Shown piece by piece: positions 47,400-58,320 of a stretch of 64,000 nucleotides of DNA. Position 1 is the stretch's first letter. Every line of letters begins with the position of its first letter. A model generated the notes under the pieces. That model was not told where the DNA came from. It searched no databases and saw only the letters and a list, made by a program, of their open reading frames with translations. The translations under genes were made by a program, and so were the position numbers. The DNA is from Diorhabda sublineata (lineage: Eukaryota > Arthropoda > Insecta > Coleoptera > Chrysomelidae): NCBI RefSeq assembly GCF_026230105.1, contig NC_079479.1, positions 13,837,734 to 13,901,733 of the forward strand. Direction: 5' to 3'.

Positions 47400-48390
47400 T
47401 TTTTTTTCCAAAATCATGGCTAAAAAATTCCGAAACTGATTAGGGAAACGACAAACGTACAAGATTTGAAAATACACATCACATTTTCGTTTGCTATTTC
47501 ATCTACCCTATATCTATAGAGTTTTTTTATTAGAATTTTTCCATAACTATCACAGAATTTATCGGTAATAAATTTTTCAAATTTAACGATGTATTTCTAG
47601 AAATATCATCAATGATTTCTCCATATTAGTATTTCGTATGTTGTTGCAAGATATTTCAGAAGTCCTACATCAACAAAATCTTATTCTTATTACTTTACAA
47701 TAATTAGAAAAAAAAACAGAATGTCCGCCAATGGAATTTCTTTCAATGTACATTATACCCTACTGCGAATCTCAAAAAATTTGGGGTATGTTTTACTACA
47801 ACAACAAAAATATTTGATTAACGATTGAGTATAAGTCTGTTAATTTACTACAAAATGATTTTGTGGCATTCTTGAGTCCTTTGTCAGAGAAAAAGGGCTG
47901 ACACAATGAACTCTGTTGTCCAACTATAAATAGATTATAATGACTATTTTTGTAATTTCTTTTGAAAGATGGTCGTATATTTTGTCAATTTCGTTGTATT
48001 CTTTTGTATTTGGGAACGATTATGAAAAATGAGTGTCATCTGATGTGATGGGAAAAAGAACTAAGTTTTGGCTAGATATATCTTTCGTAGGGTCATCCTC
48101 CATGACTTAATTTTAAATTAAAATATAGGTACAGGGTGAATATTTCTACTATTATAATTGTTATCAAGAAAAATTCTAGTCATTTTATGAATTGTACATC
48201 AATGAAATTTTTTTTCGAAGAAATATAAACAAATATCCTCAATCGATGCAATTAATGAATTATTTCGTCCACATCGTTTACCACTGAACCAATTCGGAAT
48301 GGAACAATGGAACAATACGATACAGTTGCATGCGGGATAGATAGTAAATAATTTTTTCTTTTCTCTATGATTTTTTGTGATTTATCTTTA
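47400..48390. other. gene-poor stretch
   Basis: AT-rich and non-coding by inspection. A GTACAGGGTGAATATTTC phrase near 48128 resembles a MITE end. Confidence 0.5.
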
Positions 48391-48396
48391 ATTTAG

Positions 48397-48583
48397 AGTA
48401 GAATTTGAACAAGTAATTAGCGAAATTAGAGCTCAACATTTGTTGACTGCGATAAAAGTGTTACAAGAAGTCCAAAGTATCATAAAAGATACCCAACTTC
48501 CACCCAGGGAAAGCATACCCTGTGTTGTCAGAAAACCCATAGGGCTAACTTTTGTATTAAGAATCAAAACTAAAGAATTTTAG
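48397..48583 (+). CDS. candidate exon, no homology
   Basis: TTTATCTTTAATTTAG gives a plausible acceptor ending at 48396. The frame then stays open for 61 codons to a TAG: VEFEQVISEIRAQHLLTAIK, VLQEVQSIIKDTQLPPRESI and PCVVRKPIGLTF. The composition is protein-like, with an amphipathic helix followed by a Pro-containing segment, unlike the usual AT-rich chance ORFs here. I do not recognise the family. It could be the end of a host gene or an eroded mobile-element ORF. Confidence 0.3.
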
Positions 48584-48978
48584 TGAGTTGGTACATTGAG
48601 AAACTGCATAAATTGATTTTCGCTGAAGGTCTAATGGCATAAAAGACTGAAGTTATAACTTCAATAGAGATCAGAAGAAATCTAGTGGCGATTGTCCCAA
48701 TGTCTGAATACGAATCAAGAATTGAGTACATGCAAAGCTGAAGGAATTTCACAATAAAGACAGCGTTGCCAAATATTCAAAGAAAATCTCTGTATGACTA
48801 ATAGAAGTGTTACCAACTGTTCTTTTATTACTCCACGTACTTTACAAATGGTCCATGAGGTGGATTCAGCGTCATCTAACATGATCACAGCATATGCGAT
48901 AATAATTATTGTTGCTAAAAATATTTTTGTTAGAGTCGTTTCACTTTTTTCGTAAACTTCATAACTAGCAATCTAAAA

Positions 48979-49008
48979 CTCTCTCCCTCTCTCTCTCTCT
49001 CTCTCTCT
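48979..49008. repeat. CT microsatellite
   Basis: About 14 CT dinucleotides with one CCC interruption near the start. Confidence 0.95.
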
Positions 49009-49069
49009 TGGTAATACTTGAGGTAAGAAATACACTAAACTCAGCTCCATGGATGGGGATTGTGCAGGT

Positions 49070-49840
49070 GTTCTAAGACAAAAAAATTAGCTCTTGATTT
49101 GACAGGAACATCACATGGATATCGCATGTAGAGTACCACAAATATCCATCTTAGCTCCACCCCTGTGGAACCTCAATCTGGAGATGTAGTTTATGCTGAC
49201 AATTTTGCAATGGTGATCAGAATTACTGGCTATCCAGTCAGATATTGCAATACATCAGAGCATAGGAAGAAATTAATTCAGAAATCGCTAAAGAAAGGAC
49301 AGAAACTGTACTCATGGTCGATCTGAATAGACCAGGAAACATATTTTGAATAGCTGTCAAAAATCTTAGGTATTTGCACTAGCCTTGCGCCGATTAACGC
49401 CAAATCTTGATTTTCCTACTTCTGCAAAGCGAAAACTATTGAGTTCAGTCACTCACTCAATGTTATATGCAGCTTAATGTTGATCTAATGCATTCAGATT
49501 CCAAAACTACAACAACATGCTTGATAAAATCCAAAGCTAGCTATTAAAATAAGCAGCGCCTTTAGAAAAGTATCTACTGAATCAAAAAGCTTGACATATA
49601 ATGTAACTGAAGTAAAGAACGAAGATGTATCCGTGGTAAGTTACCAAAGACGATGGAAGAGTATGACAAACAAAAGAAGCTGGATGGAAAAATTGAACTT
49701 TAATATCGAAATTTGGCTCAAATGAAAATGTATAAATTTTCAGCTGGTGCAGCTATTCACAGGATGTTTCATGGGTTATTTTTATCATTTTGGAATAACA
49801 GACTCGCCAATTTGTCGTTATGGTCGTATACAACAAAACG
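49070..49840 (+). pseudogene. R1/Jockey-superclade LINE ORF2 C-terminal half
   Basis: The plus strand carries, in order: MDIACRVPQISILAPPLWNL (RT block GVPQGSVLGP.LWN), then VYADNFAMVI (catalytic YADD, here YADN), then NLDFPTSAKRKLLSSVTHSM followed by LYAA (thumb block with KR.LL.SV..S..LYAAP.W). After a gap comes VVSYQRRWKSMTNKRSWMEK, then LVQLFTGCFMGYFYHFGITD and SPICRYG, the C-terminal zinc-binding domain (TGHG.F..YL...G...SP.C..CG). The catalytic change, stops and frame changes show that it is inactive. This is the most complete LINE in the window. Confidence 0.88.
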
Positions 49841-49972
49841 AATAATCAGGTGTTTATTGTCACCAGAAAATATTGATCAATGAATGACAGCTAGTCTGGA
49901 AGTCTGGAAAATCCTATCTTATACTGAACACACTGTTCGCACCACCTCTACACCAGCACTGCTGATTACACT

Positions 49973-50008
49973 GTCTGAAGCGCGTTTCGATGACCAAGAC
50001 TGAAGGTA
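49973..50008 (-). ncRNA. hammerhead-like repeat, copy 3 (core deleted)
   Basis: Read on plus: GTCTGAAGCGCGTTTCGATG, then ACCAAGACTGAAGGT. Against copies 1 and 2, the 5' helix II arm and the whole CTGAAGA core are missing. The deletion lies between short AAG/GAC repeats. Helix III and the GAAA segment remain. It is a broken copy that helps to define the repeat family. Confidence 0.7.
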
Positions 50009-50009
50009 A

Positions 50010-52300
50010 ATCGACTGCAGTCGGCGTGAGCAAAAATTGGGGTTTTGTCATTTACGAACTCTATCTAAACATTTCAATGTCGTAGTCACTCTATTTTATG
50101 GACGTATTTAATTAGCTCAATGATTTGATTATTAACTATCCATCTCATATATGCGAATTAAAATGTGATGAATTTCGTTACAACCCATCGATTCTAATAC
50201 ATCCTGGTCTAGTCTGGTATGTTTTCAATGAAGCATAAATCTTAGATACAGTTTCTATTTACTTGTTTTCGCATTATCGATTCTTACAGTTATTCTTCAG
50301 TTTCACACTGAAAAAAGTGAATTGTATTTTGCTTCAATTTAAAAAATAAAAATATTAAGCAGTAAGAGCTTCGTGGTAATGTTCTATATATGCAAAACAC
50401 TAATGACATATTTAGAAATTCCGTTTTTGATGACTAACTTTGTCCAAAGGTGTTAAATAATCTGGTACGAGGATATGGAAATACTGATGTGAATATGTCA
50501 AATCTGACATTGCCATCATAAAGATTGACACTTTTATTAGAGCTACTATGTTTTGCAAGATGCTGTGCGTAAACTAATGTTACATATACAGTTATAAATA
50601 TTTGTTTTTATTTATCTATCCCAAAACGTAAGTAGCAGCCCTCGTATTTATTTAAAAAGTTTCATTCAGGTTCTCCGGAAAAGCTTTTCTTTTTCATTTG
50701 ATCAATTTATGACTCATGACACTCTTATATCTATCTAACCTTGATCGAATGATCATCCAGTTCCATTTTCAGAGGCTGAGCCATCAAAATTACTGCAATT
50801 TCAAGAGGAATCTCTCATAGCATACCCAAATAGTGACAAGATCAGTTGGAGAATAGAGATTCACTAGATTTCTTGTAAACTGCTAAAAAGTGTTGTGATA
50901 TCACTAACAATATTTTGAGTGTTCAGTACATTCCCGCTTGAGAAACTTGGCAAATTAGAGCATTGTTTTATTGAAATCATCAACTTTCTTCAGTGTATAT
51001 TAAATATATAGGAAACTGTGGATCAAATATTTGAAAACAATTTCCTCATGAGTAGTAAATAACCTGTTTCATGCGCGTAACTGTTAGTAGATTTTAATCG
51101 TAGGAAGCTTGAATGATTATTTTCACAGTAGACTGATCATAATTGTTTTCGATCAACACAAAAAAATTTTTATTGGAATTTAAATTTTTTTTTCCAATGA
51201 TTATTCAAATTTTTTATAAACATGCTTCACTTATAAAAAAATCTTCACAATTTGTATACAAGAGCTAGTAAATAACTACGAAACAAACACACAAACATAA
51301 TAAAATCTAAATAAACTATCCAAATGAAAAATGAATATCGATATTACATTTCAAAATGTATATTGTCCAAAGCAATCATAAAATTTGTATTAAAATCAGT
51401 AAAAACCAAAATGCAAAATGTTCAGAGTTAAATATTAGAATACAAGTAGTTTAAAATGTAGAAGGCACTTTTTGATAAATATGTCTTCAAATTCTTGCGG
51501 GAAATGATTGTACACTTTTTTTTGCATAGTGTTGAGCCGTTTTACAACGAAACGCTCAATGAAGTGGCGATTTGATGTACTTTCAAAGATTCATTGTACT
51601 GCAAAGGTCTGCTTGAAATGAGGACATGAAGAAGATGTAAATTCATATTAGTATCAAGGAGATTTGACAGCGGATCTTGAGTTATATAATTCGTTCTTTT
51701 CTATCACAAAATTCGTATACTGGTTATTAGCGACTTATTTCAGCGTTACAAGCTAAATTACTATTTTATCTATATATCTCAGATATTTGTTAAATTAAGT
51801 TTATGATCGAAATCAATCATGTATTTAGGTCCTAAAATTTCAGATATCGTTCGTTGTAGATTTGATGATGATATTTTTGCGTTAAAAGATGTTAAAAGAT
51901 TATGTATCAATTAGCAATTCGCATATAGCCCTACGATTTTTGGGTAGCACTGACCATGGTTTGGGGTTTGGGGTTTGGAGTCTTCCACTTCACGAAACTT
52001 GCATCTAGACGTCGACCATTTTTTCTCCCATTCAACGAGCACTTTACGTTGGTTGATTTAATATCGGATTTAAAAAATGCAATTTTCTGTTGTTATCTTT
52101 TATGTATTGCAATTGCTGCTTGATTCTAATTCTCGAGGAATTTGACAACCCATAGTTCGCTAAAACTATGAAAGTTTTTTTCTATATGCCGTGACTCTGA
52201 GTGTTATCCATCTATCTTTCATAAATATTAATTATTAATTTACTCATGTGAAATAACATCCTGATTTTTAACGATATTTGAAAAGTGTGCTGCAAAAATT
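50010..52300. other. gene-poor stretch
   Basis: No element recognised apart from phrases near 51500-51650 shared with 37750-37920, probably one dispersed repeat family. A TTTGGGGTTTGGGGTTTGG run at 51959-51977 is local and too short to be telomeric. Confidence 0.4.
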
Positions 52301-52304
52301 GAGA

Positions 52305-52395
52305 AAAATGACGTGAAAACTTTGTGCGTAAACAGCGTCGTAATGATGTGTCTCTCGAGTGTTGGATAATGGTTCACAGAGCCGAATTTTAAATT
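52305..52395 (+). pseudogene. mariner transposase scrap
   Basis: The plus strand at 52325 on reads RKQRRNDVSLECWIMVHR then AEF. That is the block just before the first catalytic Asp (...QR..(D/E)....CL.MF.RN..EFL). The same block recurs at 52815 with RAEF, so two pieces of one subfamily lie 480 bp apart. Confidence 0.65.
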
Positions 52396-52789
52396 TGAGC
52401 ATAGCATTGATCCTCGAAATATCGTTTTGAGCAAAACACGCGTCAAATTTATATGGTCGTAAGCTACAAAAGCCAATACATTCTAAGCTAAGTACAACAC
52501 GTTCTTTGTGAAGCTCTTTTTGGTGAGACACTGCATATTATCCTTAAATCGTGCCTTCATCTTGTGATGTTTAATGATTAGGCAATATCCTAAAATAACG
52601 TTCATTATAACTTACTGCTTCACTCGATTCAGAGGGAGGTGATTTAAGAATCCTTCATCAGTTCATGTCATTTTTCTTGTGTAGGACAGAATATATATTA
52701 TAATTTGAGCTGTCTCATTGTCCTGGTTATTAATTGGGCATTTGAAGAGGTGTAGTACATCCCATACTAACTGAAAAGCTGGACATTAG

Positions 52790-53270
52790 AAACCTTTGTG
52801 TACGATGGAACATATGGAACATAAACAGTTTCGTGAAGATGTTTCCATAGAGTGTTGGACAATGTTTCATAGAAACAGAGCCGAATTTTTATTGTTGGAT
52901 AAAACAATGGACTGAAAAGAGAGAACCGGCTCCAAGTAAGTTGAAGACCGTTTATGGCCTGACTGAATTTGGCTAAGAAGAGAATGTTGTTGCTGACACA
53001 TCCGTTATTTCAATGGCCAAAATTGATAAATTAAAGTTTGTTTTTCTACCATTTGCTAGATTTAGCCCCCTCAGATTATTTTTCATTTCCAAACTTGAAG
53101 AAATGACTCGGTGGTTGAGGATTTTTCAACATTGAAGCTAGTTAATGGCTATTTTAAGGAGCTTGACGATTCTTATCATAAAACTTATTGAACATCGCTG
53201 GAAAAAGAGATTTAGTTGAAAAATGAATGAATTTTTCTTAGAAATTTTGTGTTTTCTTTGTTGGACCAAG
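52790..53270 (+). pseudogene. decayed mariner transposase
   Basis: The plus strand reads HKQFREDVSIECWTMFHRNR then AEF. The segment with the first Asp has been lost, and it continues WIKQWTEKREPAPSKLKTVY. After another gap it reads SMAKIDKLKFVFLPFARFSP then LRLFFISKLEEM, which is a degraded MAK.HEL.FELL.HPPYSPDLAPSD.FLF..LK. It ends with LIEHRWKKRF, the (R/H)RW..C tail. Several stops interrupt it. The subfamily matches 47.0 kb by its WTEK.EP.P block. Confidence 0.87.
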
Positions 53271-53279
53271 TACTTACAC

Positions 53280-54340
53280 GACTATGCTGTACAGCTATGA
53301 GATATATAAGAGCCTATAGAGAAAAACTGAAAATAAAACCAATTAAAGATAGAATATCTATAGGATATCTGAAAACAGAATACTAGATAAAACGTTAGAA
53401 TTTAAAATAACTGATGGAAATTATACGAAAAGACCAAGATAAACATGAACTTGGACTCTTAGTCTATCAGCAAAAATCAGTCAAACTTAGATCTCGTTAG
53501 AACAATAAGATCCCTGGCTCTTCTCAATATTGGAAAATCTAGGTAGAAAGTGATTTTAGACAAAAAGGAAAAAGAGACATTGCCAGAGATGTAGACGTAT
53601 GAAATTTGATTTTCTTTTCCCAAAAAAAAACTGAAATCTCACTGGAATGATCCTGAAAAGATTATAATAAAAAATGAGAATATTTCAATCAGTTTTCCAT
53701 AGAAAAATCACCTGTATGTACTTCCTTATTTTCTAACAAACTTCGATACGTATATTTAAATTAACGATATATAAAACCGAACGGTTTTAATTTCAATTCA
53801 TTAATTCTGGTAAAAAAAAAAGAATTTTTCTACCGATTGTCACCCGTAACTGAATATTTTTCATGTAAATAGAAAAAGGGGCCTAACAGGTGCTGCGACT
53901 TGTCTCCTGGCATTCCATTTCATGGTCAGCTGAAAATTATATCACAATAAAATTTTGACACCGTTCGTATATAATTATTTCGGAATGGGTTATCACGAGA
54001 GACATAAACTTCCATAAAATTCTACCTGCTGTGTCCAGTAGGTATTTTTTTATCAAAAAAATACCGAATATTTTTTTTGTAATGTCGAATATGAATATAT
54101 ATCTATAAATTCTTTTTCCAGATGCTTATCCATATCGATGTTGAATATTTTCTTAGAAATATTTAATTATATTTTGTGACATAATCGATAAAACATATTT
54201 TGTTTATTAATAAAAAGAATTACTGAGTTTTAGAAATATTATTTATGAAAAAATACTCAGTGAATTCTTTATTAATTAGTACTATTTTAAGTAAAAAAGT
54301 GGTTTTTTCTTCGACATATTAGGCTGTTTTCTCTTTATTT
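53280..54340. other. gene-poor stretch
   Basis: AT-rich. A weak resemblance to the 44.7-44.9 kb transposase exists at about 53910-54010 (GGCATTCCATTTCATGGTC; GGGTTATCACGAGAG). It may be an eroded second copy. Nothing else was seen. Confidence 0.4.
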
Positions 54341-54349
54341 TTGAATTCA

Positions 54350-54995
54350 AACGTTTTTACAACTCTATGAAGTATTTTTCGCTATTGATTTTGTTTCCCT
54401 TTTGGAGACAGTCCATCAACAATATTCCATGCGCATCCCATAATACTGAAACCAACTGCTTGTTTAGCATTTGGACTCTTCGTACCTGGTTCACCAGCTG
54501 TAGTCCACACAGATTGATGATCGTTTTGATTCCGGAGTGGAGTGATGGATCCATATTCCATCCATTGTCACATATCGACTCAAAAAATCTGATTGATTAC
54601 GTGTAAACATATTGTTTTTGATCGACTGTGAGTAATCGCGGCACCCTCTTCGAAAAAACCTTTCTCGTGGTCAAATATTCATGCATAATTGTAAACAAAC
54701 GGCTTCCTCATATCTTTACAGCTTCAGCTATCTCACGCAATTTCAATTTACATCATATATAACCAATTAGTGGACTTTTCTGATTTTTTTTTGAAGTCAC
54801 ATCAATTGGATGACCAGAACGTTGACCATCATCGGTGTTAGAACGACAAGGTTTAAATTCAGTGTCTTTTCATTTAAACAAAATCCTGATAACACTTTTG
54901 AAGCCATTGCTGAGCTTGTTTAGTATATTTTTTTTCATAAATTAACACACGAAATTGTTTTAAAACACTTAAATGGCTGTCACTTTTTTCTGAAT
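54350..54995 (-). pseudogene. mariner transposase, irritans-like, 3' truncated
   Basis: Minus strand from the 5' side: VLKQFRVLIYEKKYTKQAQQ, a region with DDGQRSGHPIDVTSKKIRKV, then LKLREIAEAV. It continues with RVPRLLTVDQKQYVYT, then the first-Asp block (CDNGWNMDPSLHSG, frame-disturbed) and LVSVLWDAHGILLMDCLQKG followed by NKINSEKYFIEL. The order HTH - SGRP - LREIAEAV - W.PR.LT..QK - W.AHG(I/L)...DYL.KG is that of a mariner. It stops near 54357, before the second catalytic acid. Stops and frameshifts show it is dead. Confidence 0.9.
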
Positions 54996-54999
54996 AATC

Positions 55000-56075
55000 G
55001 AAATGTCATGACATTTGACAGATAATCTTTTGAAAGCTGGTACTCCATAAACGTCATATGGATTTGACAACAGCAGTGCCATCTGTATGTCAGTTAAACG
55101 ATTTTTTGAATGATGTTATTTAATGAATATATCGGGTGTAATAATATATAATAAAAGATTATAACTTCTAAATATCTGAATGTGAAAAAGTGCAATTTTT
55201 GTCTAAAATGTTCCATTTTTCAAGAAGTTTCGAGTTTTGGTTATATAGTCTACCGGTCAAAATTTTTTGCCAACCCCAAAACCCTTCCAATAAATTTTAA
55301 AATAATAAGGCAAGCGAAGTTATCTGTTAATTTTAAACGAGCGCCTTTTTATATTTAGTCGGTGAGAGTGACCAGGAAACTTGCAAGTACTGGTTGGTAT
55401 GCAGTCATTTTCCTATTAAGTACATAAGTACATACTAATGACTCAAGAAGACAAATTATTTTTTAGAATGCTCTGTACATAAAAATTAATGACATACATC
55501 ATACAAACTTTTCGTTCACAAAGGTAGCAACGTCCCCAGTATCGATTCTTTGCTGATTCAATATTTTCTAATTTTTTCATTTTTCTATCTAGACACATCT
55601 CGCATTTGTGATTCATATTTATCTTGGTGCTAGATTCACATGGTTTCTAAGTCATGAACCTTTGGAATTTACTAACTCTAAAACTAACTAGCATTTTGTC
55701 TATTGTCGCTGACTCTACCAATCCAAAAACATTCTAGCAGTTGTCTTATGAATTCATCAGCAATTGATGAAATTTTCCAGTACCTATAATACTAGAACAG
55801 TTAAACAGCTGCTGAAATAGTTGATAGTAGTGATACTTTCCCGCTCGCGACTGCAGTTGTCCCGGGCAAGCGGGAATGACACTTTACGCATGAGTTGGGA
55901 ACATTATTTTTTCTACGACCGTATATACAAAAAAGTATATCAACCCATTTTTCTAAAATTATTTTATTCCAACAAACATAATAATATACAAAATTTATAC
56001 AAAACTACAAAAATATAACTAAAAACTACTAATTATTATAAATATTAATATTGAAAACACAATTTGTTGCATTCT
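55000..56075. other. gene-poor stretch
   Basis: AT-rich, nothing recognised. The ORF at 55821-56018 starts in a GC-richer patch but has no motif. Confidence 0.5.
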
Positions 56076-56080
56076 GTAGA

Positions 56081-57002
56081 CTAGTAAGAATTGCCGGGCC
56101 CAGTGGAGTTATTTGGTTTCAACTGGAAGGTAGATGACGTTGGTGAGGATGGCATCGGTTGCAGGTCGCATAAAGATGACGATGACGGTGACAGCAACGG
56201 TTTTAAGTCATTTGTAGTACAGAGAATTTTATTTGATATTTTTTTCTTCTGATTCTCGGTGTCCTCCAAATAGCCCTCAGCGACAGTAGTAGACTTCCAG
56301 CCACCCAGGCGCTTTAGGTTGGTTATTTCTTCACCGGAGTCTGCTAGGAACGTTGCCGAAGAACGTCTGAAACTGTGTCCTGTATAACGTTCCGGATTAG
56401 GTAGGCGTAAATATGCGGCAATCACTGCTGTCATCTTACCAAAAGTGTTTACGCCAACACATTGAACTGAGCATTTTCCATTCTTATAATGAATAAAAAA
56501 TCGATGGTGTGGAATGGTAGGTGGTCGTAAATCTGCGTACTTTCAAATAGGTTCCATCATTTATTTCTTCAGATAAAACAAATGATCTTGACGAATGATT
56601 TTTGGAATCAGAAATTTTCACAACAATTAGGTTGCCTTTATCTTGAATGTTGTCGACAGTGATATTTACAAGCTCGGATCTGCGGAGAGCGCCAGCCAGT
56701 GCAAAAATGTTACTCACTTTAATCATCAGATATACCTCATCTGGAGCTAGCATAACCCTCACTCTCCGCACTTGTTAGGAAAATAACTATTTCGGTTCGA
56801 AATACATGACGCCCAGTGACATCTGTCGCAAAAAAAGTTCTATATTCTCATGTTTTGGTTCACAAACATTTGCTTTCTTACCTGAGGCTTCATCCAGTGA
56901 GTTTGTTGTTTGTCCAATGAAATATTCCAAGCGGAATCTCTTCAAAAAATAACAGATTCTTAACGTAAAGTTGAGTGCGAAAATGAAGTGATCTATCTTC
57001 AA
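56081..57002 (-). pseudogene. Crypton-like tyrosine recombinase remnant
   Basis: Minus strand. A first piece (56787-57002) has a helical basic region. The catalytic part begins MLAPDEVYLMIKVSNIFALA then GALRRSELVNITVDNIQDKG, with the first conserved Arg. A frameshift near 56535 leads to LRPPTIPHHRFFIHYKNGKC and VGVNTFGKMTAVIAAYLRLP, then GHSFRRSSATFLADSGEE, LKRLGGWKSTTVAEGYLED and a Lys/Ser-rich tail to 56081. The R...HxxR...W...Y set of a tyrosine recombinase is all present (ALRR, HSFRR, GGWKS..AEGY). The family is common in insect genomes and I would call it Crypton-like. The frameshift makes this copy a pseudogene unless an intron removes it. A DIRS/Ngaro origin is less likely because no RT was seen nearby. 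Confidence 0.85.
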
Positions 57003-57009
57003 GAATTTT

Positions 57010-58010
57010 CATTAGAATATTATGTTTTCTATGACAGGATTTAATGAATGACTAAAGGTACTCTAGCACACACAATGCGGAGTGCGTCGGAGCACCTTCC
57101 TGCACAAAAAGGCGGATGTTCGAAGGCAATGGATCGTTGTCCATTTGCGCACTCGAATATTCTACATTTGGTAGTGGTAAATTCGAAAATTGTTGAAAAA
57201 ATTCGGCACCGTGAACTTTTATCGGTTATTCTTTCCCAGAATGCGACTACTCGACAACCACATGACACATACACAACTGTCTGAAACACTTAGCCGATTT
57301 TTCGTGAGCGTCTGACTTATGTCGACCTCCGTATCATCAAATGAATGATGAATATTCAATATTTTCTTGCATTAAAACTTATTTTGTTATTAACAAAGTA
57401 CAAAGCTCAAAAATCATCCCTGTATGATTATTTTTGTATTAGGACATGTGTATGTATGTATGATTTATTTCCATGAAAAATTTTTCCCTTATTTGTTAAT
57501 TATCTGAATTTGTTTATAAATATCTGATTCCTTAAAAGCATAACTGAGTACGTCCTCTTTCTATCCCTAATGTTCAAAGCTGGTTCGCTATTTTTAATTA
57601 ACTTAAAAGTCTTTCTAAAAAGTATATTTCCACTTAAAAAATTACTCAACGTTAGTTCTGCATCATGCCGTTGCAGTTAATGCAAAGCAGAGAAATAAAA
57701 TTGTTTTTGCGAGAATTTTAAATAAGTTTCGTACTTTCCATATAGATTGTACATTAGTCGGTGTCCCAGTTTAGCTAAAATTAACCGGAAATTGGAATAA
57801 TAACTATGTTGACCTGATTAGAGAATGAATAAGATAAGAGACTGAGGAGAAGCTTCAGCAAGAATAATTTAAATTAGTTTGGTTTCATTTGAACACAGTA
57901 ATTTCTTTTTTGGTAATTGAATCACAATTTTTGTTTACATTACTATACATTAACTGTGAAACGTGTATATGCGGTAAATAATTGAGTGCGTTTAGCGGTG
58001 TAAGCGCTTT
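57010..58010. other. unassigned stretch
   Basis: Overlapping ORFs on both strands at 57041-57289 lie in a GC-richer patch (about 250 bp). I recognise neither. The rest is AT-rich. Confidence 0.4.
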
Positions 58011-58017
58011 AGTGATG

Positions 58018-58320
58018 AGCATTGAAGGTGACTGTTTCAACTCCGGAAACGGTGACCAAAATCAAACAAATTGTGCGTGCAGTCTTGCGAAGTTGGTGCC
58101 AAAAAATTTGCCTCCTGATCAAAAGCTCTTGCGTCAACGGGTCTGCCCAGATTTCCTTGAAAGGTTAAGAAAAGATCTGCTTTGAAAGGGACCACATTTG
58201 AGTCGATGGAAGCGGTAAAGCAAAAAAACCGCATATCTTCTAAAGGTGCTCACCAAAGAAGACTTCCAGCGCTGCTTTAGTGAAGGCCAAGAGAGCACTG
58301 AAGATGACCAGCGCCTAGGT
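58018..58320 (+). pseudogene. internally deleted mariner, copy B
   Basis: The plus strand starts GDCFNSGNGDQNQTNCACS (shifted frame of the TPE..TK.NQIV.A HTH region), then LAKLVPKNLPPDQKLLRQRV then CPDFLERL. It jumps at the AGGTTA(A/G)(G/T)AAAAGATCTGC junction to the C-terminal tail (SALKG..FES.EAVKQK by frame-corrected reading), then LTKEDFQ-type sequence to 58320. The junction is the same as in copies A and C, so the deletion happened once, before the copies spread. The first and last catalytic blocks are absent. Confidence 0.9.

Noticed and set aside
51959..51977. TTTGGGG-like run as a telomere repeat
   Set aside because: Only about three units and no array; ordinary local duplication.
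57041..57289. Two overlapping ORFs on opposite strands
   Set aside because: Shadow ORFs in a GC-richer patch; neither has a recognisable domain.
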